IMG/VR virus record: IMGVR_UViG_3300017734_000120
Span: 1 to 20,279 of that record
Direction: 5' to 3' (one strand)
DNA length: 20,279 nt
DNA from: a virus
The position numbers and the translations under genes were made by a program. The notes under the pieces are model-generated. The model worked only from the letters and a program-made list of their open reading frames with translations, was not told the DNA's origin and made no database searches. Shown one piece after another: positions 1 to 8,436 of the stretch (its first letter is position 1; every line of letters starts with the position of its first letter).

Positions 1-418
1 ATTGCTTATAACCTGACATATAACCAAGTACGTCTTGGTCAAATTGGTCGGCTAGTCTATAAGCTGCTCTATCTGATGCTAACTGTTGAAAGTTAATATG
101 AGAATGAGCTTCTTCAATGTCATCCACTTTAAATGCAAAGTAATTAGCTTTGTCAATTGTAAGTGAAAATTCTTCGTCATCAAGGTCTTGAGGAGTAATA
201 GTTGTTCCTCTTGCATATTCCTTGACTGTTATTTCTGGTTCTTTGATAACCTTAACGGAATCGCCCATATTAGCAATCTCACCAAAGTAATCACTGTTAG
301 TGATAGCTTCAGCGACAGACCCCTTGCGGAAAGCAAGTTGAACCTGTTTGCTGTAAATAATAGGACTAAAATTACCGTTAGGAAGATTACCATAACCAGC
401 TGCTGCTGTAAATGCCAT
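1..418 (-). CDS. Major capsid protein, N-terminal part (runs off the left edge)
   Basis: This is the shell protein of the head. The visible 139 codons begin MAFTAAAGYGNLPNGNFS and continue with a segment rich in beta-strand and acidic residues (VKVIKEPEITVKEYARG, DLDDEEFSLTIDKANYF). That resembles the N-arm and early strands of P22-type or marine-podovirus coat proteins with the HK97 fold. The ATG at 416-418 is preceded by AAGGAG (427-432) at 8-base spacing. The gene directly follows the scaffold gene, the usual place for a capsid gene, and has its own promoter and a leader of about 200 bases, which suits a protein needed in hundreds of copies. The C-terminal part lies outside the window. The family call rests on recognition and gene order. 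Confidence 0.85.
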   Translation of the reverse strand, partial: MAFTAAAGYGNLPNGNFSPIIYSKQVQLAFRKGSVAEAITNSDYFGEIANMGDSVKVIKEPEITVKEYARGTTITPQDLDDEEFSLTIDKANYFAFKVDDIEEAHSHINFQQLASDRAAYRLADQFDQDVLGYMSGYKQ

Positions 419-620
419 TTTTAAATCTCCTTAAACATTTATAATACACGCATAATACGTGTTGCTTTTAGTCATTTTACTTTATAAGGACCATTCATGC
501 GTTGAGGTTGTACGTGAGATAGCTAGTCTCTTGTAGGCTCACATAATTGGGTAATCTCTAAAGTTTAGTGGTAGTATATTATAAGTGTCCTAGAAAGGGG
601 TTATAATATACCTTTAGTTA
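419..620 (-). promoter_or_regulatory. Long structured 5' leader of the capsid gene
   Basis: About 200 untranslated bases lie between the capsid promoter and the capsid start. Three dyads stand out: an 11-bp perfect arm pair (574-584 with 601-611) close to the predicted transcript 5' end, GTGAG/CTCAC arms near 510-545, and ACACG/CGTGT (446-450 with 458-462) just upstream of the AAGGAG ribosome site. No open frame with a ribosome site was found. The structures could stabilise the mRNA or tune translation. That is inference. Confidence 0.5.
574..611 (-). promoter_or_regulatory. Stem-loop at the 5' end of the capsid mRNA
   Basis: GTATATTATAA at 574-584 is perfectly complementary to TTATAATATAC at 601-611, with a 16-base loop. 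Inside the loop CCT (589-591) and AGG (596-598) can pair as well. The predicted start site of the promoter at 627-654 is near 619-620, so the transcript would begin only a few bases before this stem. A 5'-terminal hairpin is a known way to slow mRNA decay. No U-run follows, so it is probably not a terminator. Confidence 0.5.
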
Positions 621-623
621 CAT

Positions 624-654
624 ATAGTTATACTTAGAAATAACTATTTGTCAA
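624..654 (-). promoter_or_regulatory. Sigma70-type promoter of the capsid gene with an overlapping dyad
   Basis: On the minus strand there is a perfect -35 TTGACA (649-654), a 16-base spacer and TATAAC (627-632) as -10. An 8-bp perfect inverted repeat, ATAGTTAT (624-631) and ATAACTAT (640-647), covers the -10 and most of the spacer, where a repressor would block RNA polymerase. The promoter sits between the scaffold stop (668) and the capsid start (418), so capsid transcription can be boosted separately from the rest of the late unit. Confidence 0.65.
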
Positions 655-667
655 CATTCTTTTTTAA

Positions 668-1546
668 TTATCTTGCAGAACCTGATACATCATATATGAA
701 GTTACCTGACCTGATAGCTTCCATTATGGCATCAGCCTGTTTTTCATAAGCTGCAGCGGACATCTTTTGAACATCAGACTCACGTATTTTTTTACCTGAC
801 TCAGAAGTATCAACTTTAGTTTTTGTAGCTTTCGTGCCAACATCCATAGCAGCGCTTTTATCATTTTTTGCTGTGTCTTTCTTGCCAATGTTTCTATCTG
901 CCTTGTAGAGGTCAATGGCTCTTGCTGCTGACCTTGCATCATTATCGTTTTCATATAGTGCATCCTGTACCCATTTTGGCTGTTCTTCAGCCCACTCATG
1001 GAAGTCATCACTGTCTCTAATAGTATCAAAGTCAGGATGAAGTCTCATTAACTCTGCTTCAGCTTTCTCCTTTTTAGCTTCAACAGACATTTCATCTATC
1101 TTTTGTAACCTTGCCTCTAACTGCTCTGACTGTTCTCTAGCCTTCTTCATAGCAATTGTTTCGACAATTTTAGCTACATCAGGGTATTCATTTGCCCATG
1201 CTTCTATGTCTTCATCAGATTTAGGTAGCTTAATCTCTTTCTTAGTTGCTTTAGATAATTGTTCTTTTAAATCATCTAACTGCTTCTGAAACTCTCGTTC
1301 TTTCTCTTGGGTATGTCTTCGTAAGTCTCCATAACGCTTTTTAAAAGTTTTCTCTTCAGCAGAAGTCGGTTCTTCTTCACTCTTATCTTCCGATTCTTCA
1401 ACCTTAGTTTCAACTTCACCCTTTTGCTCTTTCAATAGCTGTTCTAATTCTTGTTCTTCTTTTTTTATTCTTTCTTCTTGTGTGTAAGGTTTACTCACAA
1501 ATGCAACTTTTTTAGGTGTTGCTTCCTTAATCATAGCATCTGCCAT
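668..1546 (-). CDS. Head scaffolding protein
   Basis: This internal protein guides coat assembly into a procapsid and is then removed. Its 292 residues are highly charged and mostly helical: Glu/Lys-rich coiled coil at about 22-60 and 62-108 (including KRYGDLRRHTQEKEREFQ), a middle segment with AWANEYPDVAKIVETIA, then LHPDFDTIRDSDDFHEWA, and a basic low-complexity linker before a short C-terminal helix that would contact coat protein. This composition, and the position directly before the capsid gene, is typical of podovirus scaffolds. AAGGAG lies 8 bases before the ATG. It is the last gene before the capsid promoter. Confidence 0.8.
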   Translation of the reverse strand: MADAMIKEATPKKVAFVSKPYTQEERIKKEEQELEQLLKEQKGEVETKVEESEDKSEEEPTSAEEKTFKKRYGDLRRHTQEKEREFQKQLDDLKEQLSKATKKEIKLPKSDEDIEAWANEYPDVAKIVETIAMKKAREQSEQLEARLQKIDEMSVEAKKEKAEAELMRLHPDFDTIRDSDDFHEWAEEQPKWVQDALYENDNDARSAARAIDLYKADRNIGKKDTAKNDKSAAMDVGTKATKTKVDTSESGKKIRESDVQKMSAAAYEKQADAIMEAIRSGNFIYDVSGSAR

Positions 1547-1611
1547 TTATTTTCTCCTTGGGGTTATCGTAGCCATTTATTGTTGGGGGATAAGTAGCCA
1601 TTAATTGCGGA

Positions 1612-3471
1612 TTACTTTTTAGAAGCTAATCCACCTCGCTTCATCTTTTTAGTTTTCTTTTTTAACTTAGGTATAAAACCACCTTTAGCAGTAGAGTAAC
1701 CTACATCACCCATACCACCCATCTCTGAAGGTGCAGAATCAAAACCACCGTCTCCTCCACCGTCATCTCCCATAGACATGCCTGCTTCCCTGCCTGTTAT
1801 TCTGCCTTCTGCTTCAGCTTTTTCTTGTGCCGCTTTATTTGCAGCTATTCTTTCTCTTGCTCGTTTTTGTTCTGCAAATGCAAGATTCATCTGTCTTTGT
1901 TTTTCTTTTTCTTCTGCTTTTTCTTTAGCCAATCTATCTGCTTCTGCATCTCTAGCTATCTTAGCAGCTCTAGCTTCAGTAAACCTATCTGTACCTACAC
2001 CTGTTCTAATAGCTTCATCTAACTCTCTTACTTGTGTTCTTGTTAAATCATCTATTCTAGATGAAGCGGGTTCAGTAAATTTACTGCCTTCTAATATTTT
2101 ATCTATATCAATAATGTCTTGTGGTTTGGTTCTATTTAAAGTTTTAGTAGCGTCTTTTGCTTTATTTATAATATTACCTAGTTTATCATATCTAGGAACA
2201 TCCATTCCTATTTTTTTAGCCACTTCTGCAAGAGCAGTAGATTTTATACCTACAGCCTTACCAAGTTGTGTTAGTTGTCCTAATGTTTGGTCTTTAATTG
2301 CCTGAGCAACATTTGCTGTTGCTGGTTGAAAATTTACTCTACCTGTAGCATTGTAGTTATCAATACTTTGTAATCCTACTGTTCCATCGAAATTGTATTG
2401 AACAGCATATTCTGTACCGCCTATAGTAGTTCTAGCACCGCCTAAAGCGGCAGTTGCGTCATCTCCATCACTAGCACTATCTTGTATTGTTTCAACTTTT
2501 GCTGTTGGAGTTTTTGTTTCTTCAGCAGCTTTTTCCGTTGCTTCTGGTGTAGGTACAAAACCATCAGGAATAGGATATATTGTAGAACCTAAAGTACCAT
2601 CAGGATTGACAAAATGTGGTATCATGCGAACTTGTCTTAATTTAGCATTGTAGTATCTAACACTTTTAGTTTGAGGTGCTCCTGTACCTGCTCCAGGTGC
2701 TTCATCTACTCCTGTTAAACCTTTAAAAGTGCCAGGTGCATACAATTTTGGAATTTGACCTGGTGTAGGTACATAAGCACCTCTTTGTGCTTCTACCACT
2801 CCACCTATATTATACTCTAAATCATCTTCAATGTCAAGGTCTGTTTCATCAAAAGGTAAATCGTCAGGCATTGTTGCTTCATCTGAATTACCCATTTGAC
2901 CCATCTCTTCCATAGCTTTTAAACCTTGTTTGGCTTCTTGTCGCATCATCATAAGTTTTTCAAGACCTATGTATCGAACAACATCAGCAGGAAATACAAA
3001 CTCACCTTCACTTAATTGTGCAGGTATGTCATCTCTCACTTCTTCTCGTGTAGAACCCGGGGGTACATCGTTGCCTGATACCTCATCAACCATGCCACCT
3101 TCTTCTTTGAGACCACCGTCTTCAAACATTTCCATTTGTTTATTGATAGAAGCACCTTTAGCAGCTTTTAATTCTTTTGGTCTGTTGCCTTTTTTTACCT
3201 CTTCTTTTTTAATCTCTTCAAAAACTTTCTTTACTTCTTCATCTCGGACTACAGGTAGAGCTTCTAATTCTCCCTTAGTATCTTCTTTTGCATCTATTTC
3301 TTTTCTTTCCTGCAAACCCATTTTTATTCTGTATGCTCTTTTAACATCATCATCTGAATCAAAATAATTATTACGATTTCTAGGGTCTTGCTCGTGATAT
3401 GTACCTTCTTTTTTGCGGTACTCTTCTAGCTCTCTAAAACCCATCATTTTAAATTCATTATTGTCTGCCAT
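1612..3471 (-). CDS. Large putative virion protein with EGE-PADVVR motif (619 aa)
   Basis: The function is not established. The protein is modular. The N-terminal ~110 residues are charged. Residues ~118-184 carry a motif I remember from virion proteins of marine podoviruses and cyanophages, with DDIPAQLSEGEFVFPADVVR followed by YIGLEKLMMMRQEAKQG. The middle (~210-440) is Gly/Pro/Thr-rich. A Glu/Lys/Ala coiled coil covers ~500-560. The C-terminus is basic and ends KKMKRGGLASKK, resembling the glycine-pair tags on several small proteins of this unit. It lies between portal and scaffold genes, so a connector, head-interior or tail-associated role is likely. Its start overlaps the preceding 71-residue gene by 14 bases, and AAGGG lies about 9 bases upstream. 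Confidence 0.6.
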   Translation of the reverse strand: MADNNEFKMMGFRELEEYRKKEGTYHEQDPRNRNNYFDSDDDVKRAYRIKMGLQERKEIDAKEDTKGELEALPVVRDEEVKKVFEEIKKEEVKKGNRPKELKAAKGASINKQMEMFEDGGLKEEGGMVDEVSGNDVPPGSTREEVRDDIPAQLSEGEFVFPADVVRYIGLEKLMMMRQEAKQGLKAMEEMGQMGNSDEATMPDDLPFDETDLDIEDDLEYNIGGVVEAQRGAYVPTPGQIPKLYAPGTFKGLTGVDEAPGAGTGAPQTKSVRYYNAKLRQVRMIPHFVNPDGTLGSTIYPIPDGFVPTPEATEKAAEETKTPTAKVETIQDSASDGDDATAALGGARTTIGGTEYAVQYNFDGTVGLQSIDNYNATGRVNFQPATANVAQAIKDQTLGQLTQLGKAVGIKSTALAEVAKKIGMDVPRYDKLGNIINKAKDATKTLNRTKPQDIIDIDKILEGSKFTEPASSRIDDLTRTQVRELDEAIRTGVGTDRFTEARAAKIARDAEADRLAKEKAEEKEKQRQMNLAFAEQKRARERIAANKAAQEKAEAEGRITGREAGMSMGDDGGGDGGFDSAPSEMGGMGDVGYSTAKGGFIPKLKKKTKKMKRGGLASKK

Positions 3472-3673
3472 TTACTTCATCCCTTAGTAGTTTAAGTTTA
3501 TTCAAAATCGCTATTGCACCCTGAGACCTATGTAGAGTAATTATGTCACTAGATTGCTCTAGTATTTTATGTTGCTTACTTATTTGTAAGTCAATGTAAT
3601 CATTGAAGCTGTTCAGTAGCTTGTGGTTGTTCACTAGAGGCTTGATTTGCTGCAGCACCTGCCTGTCCGTCAT
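3458..3673 (-). CDS. Small protein overlapping the portal 3' end (71 aa)
   Basis: I do not recognise a family. The 71 residues look like two or three helices (QVLQQIKPLVNNHKLLNSF, then HKILEQSSDIITLHRSQGAI and LNKLKLLRDEV), a plausible small helical structural or adaptor protein. It starts inside the portal gene, overlapping it by 74 bases in another frame, and its stop overlaps the next start by 14 bases, so translation is probably coupled. AAGGA lies about 10 bases before the ATG. A helical, compositionally balanced product filling exactly the space between two sure genes argues that it is real. Confidence 0.65.
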   Translation of the reverse strand: MTDRQVLQQIKPLVNNHKLLNSFNDYIDLQISKQHKILEQSSDIITLHRSQGAIAILNKLKLLRDEVNGRQ

Positions 3674-5759
3674 TTCCTGAGAATCCTTGCTCGTTTGGTA
3701 AAGGAGCTTGTCCTGTACCTATATTACCACCACCTGCTCCTGTGGGGTCTAATGGGTTAGCACCGACAGGTGGTTGACCTGCCTGTTGAGGTTGTTGGAC
3801 TTGTTCTTGTGGCATAGCACCCTGCATACCTTTTAATATCTCTGCTTGTACTGCTGCCTCATCCATGTTATTTGTTACCTTTTCAGGGTCTAGTTCCATA
3901 GACTTTGCTATCTCTCTTATAATATATGGAAACTTAGCAAATGGAGCAAGTGCCGGATTAGATGCTACCTGTAGGAAAGACATTAATCTTTGACTACGTA
4001 CTTCGTTAGCCATAAGACTTTCTGTTCCTCTAGCTTGTACCTCTAAGTCACCTTTTATATCTTTGTTAAAGTTAAACTGCATATTAAAACGAAACATACC
4101 TTCGCCTAAAGGTTTTAGTAAGTAATCATCTACATTCTTTATAACAGTCTTAATACTACCTGCAGCTGCATTCATAAGCATTGATATACCAGATGCTGTT
4201 CTACCTACACCCTGCACACCTGTTTGCCCATGTGCAAATGATGGAAAGCCTGTACTCTCATCTGCCAGTTGTCTAGCTTTATCAAATAACTGTAAGTTCT
4301 CATTTGATACGTTAGGAAACTTTGTACCGAAGATAGCTTGACCTGGTGCACCACCTTGCCTTCTAAATACTTTACCCGGATACACTGATAAGTCTTGTCC
4401 TGGAACTAAATTGGTCTCATCTACTTCTATAAGTAAGTTTCCTGATAATACTGCATTATCTACAGACATTCTCATAAAGCCGTTCATCAAGGTCTGTGTA
4501 TCATCCATGTTTTCAGCTAAACCTACACCAAAGAAGGAATATGGATTAAGTTCGTAAGGAGCTGCCATATAAGGTATAGTGGCAGGTTTGAAAGGATTAA
4601 GAACCATTCTTATCAGCTTACCATTGCTAATCCATATATTAGCTTGTAACTCGTCAAATTCTTTTAAGTCTTTTGGTATATCTACATCATTTTCTTCAAG
4701 CATGTCAACATCGCACATACCCCAATATTCTAATACCTCAAACCTGTCTATTCCATGGTCAGGTGCATAATCAGATAAATCATCTTCCCAATACTTTTTA
4801 TCATAAGACTCACCTGCAGCAATTACCTCATCAATAACATTACTACGAAAGTAAGGTCTTTTCTTTAATGCACGTAATTGACTTCTTGACATTTTATGTC
4901 TTTCAATGACATATTGTGCTTCATCCATGTTTGATGCATCAGGGTCAGGAAAAAAATTCCACACGGATACATGTGATGTAGAAGGTACAGTTTTAAATAT
5001 AGGGCTGTAGTTACCTTCTTCATCCCAATTAGGATATTCTTTATCTACAGCAAAAGGACCTTTCATTACCCCTGTACCAAACAATGCCATCTCAAATGCT
5101 GTGCTTCTTAATTGCTTACTTGCATTTGATTCTTGTAATTGGTCTATGATTTGCTTTTCCATATTTTTGGCAGCAACCATAGCAGGACTAAATGTTATAG
5201 CAGTAGGTGTTTTACCTACCCCTTCTTCCAAACCTTCAATTTCTCCCAGCTTTTCTTGTAGAGGACCCAGCATTTCTGCCAACGTTTTTTCTGTAGCACC
5301 TTTAGGTAAATCTCTGCCGTCACCTTTAAAACCGTAAGGCGAAGATAACGCAGTATCTCCTCTAAGCTCTTCAGGCTTTTTTGGGTCAAAGTTAACATCT
5401 GCTGCAACACCTTCAGGTAACACTGTTGGCTCAACGCTAATAGGAAACTTGTTACCTGCAAATAATACATCAACAATTTGTCCATAAGCTGCGAGAGTTT
5501 TGGTTTTAGTGACTTTGATAAAAACTCTTGACTTTTCTGCTTCAGTAAATTGTACATCGCTTCCGTATAACCCCCTATAGTTTCTATATGACCTTAACCA
5601 TCTTTCTTCGTCATTATTACGATAGTCTTCGGCACGTTGATATCTTTCCATAACAAAAGGAATAATACCACTTACTCCTACATCACCAGATGCAGTTTCT
5701 TCTACATCTTCTAATGCTATAGAATCATCGTCTAATGTTACTTCGTCTTGTTCTGCCAT
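3600..5759 (-). CDS. Portal protein
   Basis: It forms the dodecameric ring at the packaging vertex, through which DNA enters and to which the tail attaches. At 719 residues it is the size of P22-type portals. The acidic N-terminus leads into FVMERYQRAEDYRNNDEERW, followed by the alpha/beta body (residues ~45-450, including VWNFFPDPDASNMDEAQYVI and FGVGLAENMDDTQTLMNGFM). A conserved stretch follows, FPSFAHGQTGVQGVGRTASG with MLMNAAAGSIKTVIKNVDD. The ~80-residue C-terminal tail is rich in Gln, Gly and Pro and probably disordered. It directly follows the large terminase gene. AAGGA lies 6 bases before the ATG. Confidence 0.88.
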   Translation of the reverse strand: MAEQDEVTLDDDSIALEDVEETASGDVGVSGIIPFVMERYQRAEDYRNNDEERWLRSYRNYRGLYGSDVQFTEAEKSRVFIKVTKTKTLAAYGQIVDVLFAGNKFPISVEPTVLPEGVAADVNFDPKKPEELRGDTALSSPYGFKGDGRDLPKGATEKTLAEMLGPLQEKLGEIEGLEEGVGKTPTAITFSPAMVAAKNMEKQIIDQLQESNASKQLRSTAFEMALFGTGVMKGPFAVDKEYPNWDEEGNYSPIFKTVPSTSHVSVWNFFPDPDASNMDEAQYVIERHKMSRSQLRALKKRPYFRSNVIDEVIAAGESYDKKYWEDDLSDYAPDHGIDRFEVLEYWGMCDVDMLEENDVDIPKDLKEFDELQANIWISNGKLIRMVLNPFKPATIPYMAAPYELNPYSFFGVGLAENMDDTQTLMNGFMRMSVDNAVLSGNLLIEVDETNLVPGQDLSVYPGKVFRRQGGAPGQAIFGTKFPNVSNENLQLFDKARQLADESTGFPSFAHGQTGVQGVGRTASGISMLMNAAAGSIKTVIKNVDDYLLKPLGEGMFRFNMQFNFNKDIKGDLEVQARGTESLMANEVRSQRLMSFLQVASNPALAPFAKFPYIIREIAKSMELDPEKVTNNMDEAAVQAEILKGMQGAMPQEQVQQPQQAGQPPVGANPLDPTGAGGGNIGTGQAPLPNEQGFSGNDGQAGAAANQASSEQPQATEQLQ

Positions 5760-5768
5760 GTTATATCC

Positions 5769-7322
5769 TTAATATCCAAACGTAGAGTCTGCCATCGGCA
5801 TACTACTACTAGGTCTTCCCATAGGGTCGTAGTCAAATATACTAAATCTTGGTCTTGACATTATACCATATCTTAACGCATCATACAAGTGGTCTTCTGC
5901 TCTTGTATCTACATCTTCAGGATTTTTCTTATCCAAAGGTAATGCAGGTAATTGTGCAACTGTGTTTGTACAAGTATTAAAAAATACTAGTCTTGGTTGT
6001 TCTGTAAACTCATCTATCTGTAAACGTCTATGTATTTCATTTTTTCCTGATACACGACTACCTTTACTTCTATCTGATGGTCTCCAACGACAACCCTTCA
6101 TAATCATCTGTTCAGCCAAAGAAGGACCAGTATCACCACGTTTATGCCAAAGAGAGCTATCCAAAACCCCATACTTAATATTTCCATCATCAGCTTCAGC
6201 ATCTAATATCATATCTGCCAAATCTGTGGCAAGGACTTTACTACAATACAACTCTCTATATACAATAATCTGCTCGTCTGGAGAAACAGCAAACCACAAC
6301 ACACCACTATAAGAGCCGTAACCATAATCGCAAGCCCTAAATTTAACCCAATTTCTTGGAATTGGAAAAGGCTCAACAACGTGAATATTCCTATCAAACT
6401 CAGTAAAAGCAGCACCTTCTTTAATATCCCAATCACCTTCAAGCAACTGCTTACGTTGGTGTTCAGGTAAGGAAAGAAGCATTGCTTCATAGTCACCTTG
6501 GTCTGCGAGATATGGGTTGTCTGATAATCTTGCAGGTATAAATCTTCTCTTAAATAACGCTTGTCCTGCTTTACTGTGTCCTTTGGGATAGGAAAGGACA
6601 TTACCTGACTCAATATCTGTGGCATCAAATTGTTTTCCGTATGGTGCAGGGTCAATGAACATTTTCTTGACCCACTGATGACCCGGACCTCCGGGGTTAG
6701 TTGTTGCTCTCATATACACAGGTAAATCATGTGCAGTAGAACGCAAACGTGAACGCATATAGTTCCAAGCATACGGAGTAGACCATTGGGTTAATTCGTC
6801 AAACCCTATCCAACTAAATGCCAAACCTTGATAACGAAGTACATCATCGTCTCGGTCTAGGTATGACATCCATAATCTTGCACCTGATGGTGCTTCCCAT
6901 TGCATCTTTCTTTCTGACCACTTTATACCCTTCCATATTTGAGGATACATTTCCTTAGATTTAAATATAAGTTCTCTAAGTTCTTCTGTTGTGTGTCGTA
7001 GTAGCAACCCACTAAATGATGGATGACCCATATATCTTAAAGGGTCTGCAAGCATGGCATATGATTTACCACCTCCTGCTGAACCACCATATAATACTTC
7101 TCTTTCCCCTGCTGCAAGAAACTCTGTCTGTGGTCCTGCATTTGGTTTGAAGATTACATTTTGTTCTTCAATCGGTACTGCTTCAACGTCTGATACTTCT
7201 TGTATCTTAGGCTCTTGCACCTGTGGTTTGTTCTTCGATGGCTTTCGCTTTCTCGATTGCTTTCTCGGCGTAAGCTGCCCACTTTCTGAGAGTTCTAGCT
7301 TTGTCCTTACGTTGTTTTTCAT
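5769..7322 (-). CDS. terL: Terminase large subunit (ATPase and nuclease)
   Basis: This is the DNA-packaging motor. Q65 could be the adenine-binding residue. Walker A is GSAGGGKS (80-87). Walker B is FSWIGFDEL (169-177, D175/E176). The coupling motif ATTNPGG is at 206-212. The C-terminal RNase-H-like nuclease shows FRACDYGYG (D332), YGVLDSS (D388) and DHLYDALRYG (D477/D481) as likely metal ligands. Its 517 residues fit the family. The first ~40 residues are basic and are encoded in the same DNA as the end of the preceding HTH gene (116-base overlap). This start is supported by AAAGG 7 bases before the ATG. It sits between small terminase and portal, as expected. Confidence 0.95.
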   Translation of the reverse strand: MKNNVRTKLELSESGQLTPRKQSRKRKPSKNKPQVQEPKIQEVSDVEAVPIEEQNVIFKPNAGPQTEFLAAGEREVLYGGSAGGGKSYAMLADPLRYMGHPSFSGLLLRHTTEELRELIFKSKEMYPQIWKGIKWSERKMQWEAPSGARLWMSYLDRDDDVLRYQGLAFSWIGFDELTQWSTPYAWNYMRSRLRSTAHDLPVYMRATTNPGGPGHQWVKKMFIDPAPYGKQFDATDIESGNVLSYPKGHSKAGQALFKRRFIPARLSDNPYLADQGDYEAMLLSLPEHQRKQLLEGDWDIKEGAAFTEFDRNIHVVEPFPIPRNWVKFRACDYGYGSYSGVLWFAVSPDEQIIVYRELYCSKVLATDLADMILDAEADDGNIKYGVLDSSLWHKRGDTGPSLAEQMIMKGCRWRPSDRSKGSRVSGKNEIHRRLQIDEFTEQPRLVFFNTCTNTVAQLPALPLDKKNPEDVDTRAEDHLYDALRYGIMSRPRFSIFDYDPMGRPSSSMPMADSTFGY

Positions 7323-7611
7323 TCATTAACCTTTTTCTCAACCCTACATGAGATATCTCTCTACCTGTTTTAGTAGTGAGCCAATTTGCTACTTCACGAT
7401 ATGAATATTGTTTTACGTACTTTCGTGCTACTTCTATAGCTTCTAACTCAAATGGTATAGGGTCAAGTAAATCAGAATCTTCTTCATTTAACTTATATCC
7501 AAATGGAACAGTTCTAGCTATGCGAGGTATCTGTATCCATTCTTTTTGTTCTTCATCTTTTAAATCTGTTGGCTGTGGAAGTTTCCACTTACCTACACTT
7601 CTATCCATCAT
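7207..7611 (-). CDS. HTH-type protein linked to packaging genes (134 aa)
   Basis: It lies between the two terminase genes. Residues ~50-90 contain PIPFELEAIEVARKYVKQYS then YREVANWLTTKTGREISHVG, a helix-turn-helix of the kind I remember at the terminase locus of marine phages. The C-terminal ~35 residues are a Lys/Arg/Ala helix. It may bind DNA during packaging or assist the small terminase. The start is taken as the first ATG of ATGATGG, overlapping the small-terminase stop by 11 bases; 7608 is equally possible. An ATG at 7638 would add nine unlikely residues. Its last 116 bases also encode the N-terminus of the large terminase in another frame. Confidence 0.7.
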   Translation of the reverse strand: MMDRSVGKWKLPQPTDLKDEEQKEWIQIPRIARTVPFGYKLNEEDSDLLDPIPFELEAIEVARKYVKQYSYREVANWLTTKTGREISHVGLRKRLMNEKQRKDKARTLRKWAAYAEKAIEKAKAIEEQTTGARA

Positions 7612-7963
7612 TCTTTGGTGGCAAGAGCATAACACCACCAGTGCTTTCTACTTGCATCTTCTCTGTCTTCACTAAGCCTGTCCTATCTAGTAATTCTTTT
7701 GCTGCCATCATCTTGTCTTTTAAACCTAGCTCTGTAGGGTCATATAAGCCTCCTACCATAGCCATAGCAGCTTTAGGTGCATTCCTACTCATAAAAAGCT
7801 GTGTAGCCTCTAGAATCTCATCTTTCAGCGATTTAACGATATCTGTAGTACTAGAGCTTTCAGAATATCCTGCTAACTTTTTAGCTGCTACTACATCTCC
7901 ACCTGCTTCATCAAATAAAACAGACAGAAACTTTTGTTGTCTTTCAGTTAGTTCTCTACTCAT
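7601..7963 (-). CDS. terS: Terminase small subunit
   Basis: It recognises the packaging site and recruits the large terminase. The 120 residues begin MSRELTERQQKFLSVLFDEA, then GDVVAAKKLAGYSESSSTT, the N-terminal helix-turn-helix typical of small terminases. A helical oligomerisation segment follows (DIVKSLKDEILEATQLFMSR to ELLDRTGLVKTEK), and the tail (VMLLPPKNDG) is short and probably binds the motor. The start codon shares bases with the lysozyme stop (TAATG), and the 3' end overlaps the next gene. Motif, length and position one gene upstream of the large terminase agree. Confidence 0.88.
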   Translation of the reverse strand: MSRELTERQQKFLSVLFDEAGGDVVAAKKLAGYSESSSTTDIVKSLKDEILEATQLFMSRNAPKAAMAMVGGLYDPTELGLKDKMMAAKELLDRTGLVKTEKMQVESTGGVMLLPPKNDG

Positions 7964-8427
7964 TATGCTATACTTTCTCTTGCATACACTCTATCAACTC
8001 GTGTTATCAATCTCTGTGCTCTGTTAGGAGTTTGTTTGAACCAACGAGAATCTTCCATCTCGTCTGCCATCTTTGCCCAATCACAATCTTCTACAGCAGC
8101 AATCATGTTCTTAAATTTGGATAAACGAGGTCTACCTAATTGGAAGCACATATTGGCTAATACATGTTGTATATCTTCAGGTAGATTATCAAATTGCGAA
8201 AACAATAGGTTACAATCTTTTATAGTCGTTTCTATGTCTTTCGCAAACCAATCATCCACTTGTTCATGTGGAATCCTTGTTCCTATGGGTTTTTCGTAAT
8301 ACTCTTCATCCCATTCTGTAATCAGATGTCCAATACCCCCTGTAGGGTATCCTTCTGAACATTTATATATTTCGTACTTAACACCTTCATCGTCTGCTAT
8401 TTCATCTTGTAGTTTTATTAAGTTCAT
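7963..8427 (-). CDS. T4-type lysozyme (GH24 endolysin)
   Basis: It cleaves the peptidoglycan glycan strand at lysis. The 154 residues match the length and fold pattern of T4 lysozyme. The catalytic Glu is E14 in ADDEG, and T29 (YPTGGIGHL) matches T26 of T4. The position of catalytic Asp20 is C23, in YKCSEGYPT. Near the end SRWFKQTPNRAQRLITRV is the usual GH24 C-terminal motif. There is no signal peptide, so export needs a holin, and holin-like genes lie upstream. GGA sits 5 bases before the ATG, and the stop forms TAATG with the small-terminase start. Confidence 0.9.
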   Translation of the reverse strand: MNLIKLQDEIADDEGVKYEIYKCSEGYPTGGIGHLITEWDEEYYEKPIGTRIPHEQVDDWFAKDIETTIKDCNLLFSQFDNLPEDIQHVLANMCFQLGRPRLSKFKNMIAAVEDCDWAKMADEMEDSRWFKQTPNRAQRLITRVDRVYARESIA

Positions 8428-8436
8428 TGTCTTCCT

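Noticed and set aside
1527-1601. Possible 24-residue frame starting MATYPPTINGYDNPKEK between the 619-residue and scaffold genes
   Set aside because: No ribosome site and it overlaps the scaffold start; too little to support a gene, though AATGGC recurs three times there.
1778-2305. Long antisense frame opposite the 619-residue gene, and similar plus-strand frames at 2930-3367 and 7376-8027
   Set aside because: They mirror Lys/Glu-rich genes, giving Ser/Leu/Phe-rich products without ribosome sites or family likeness.
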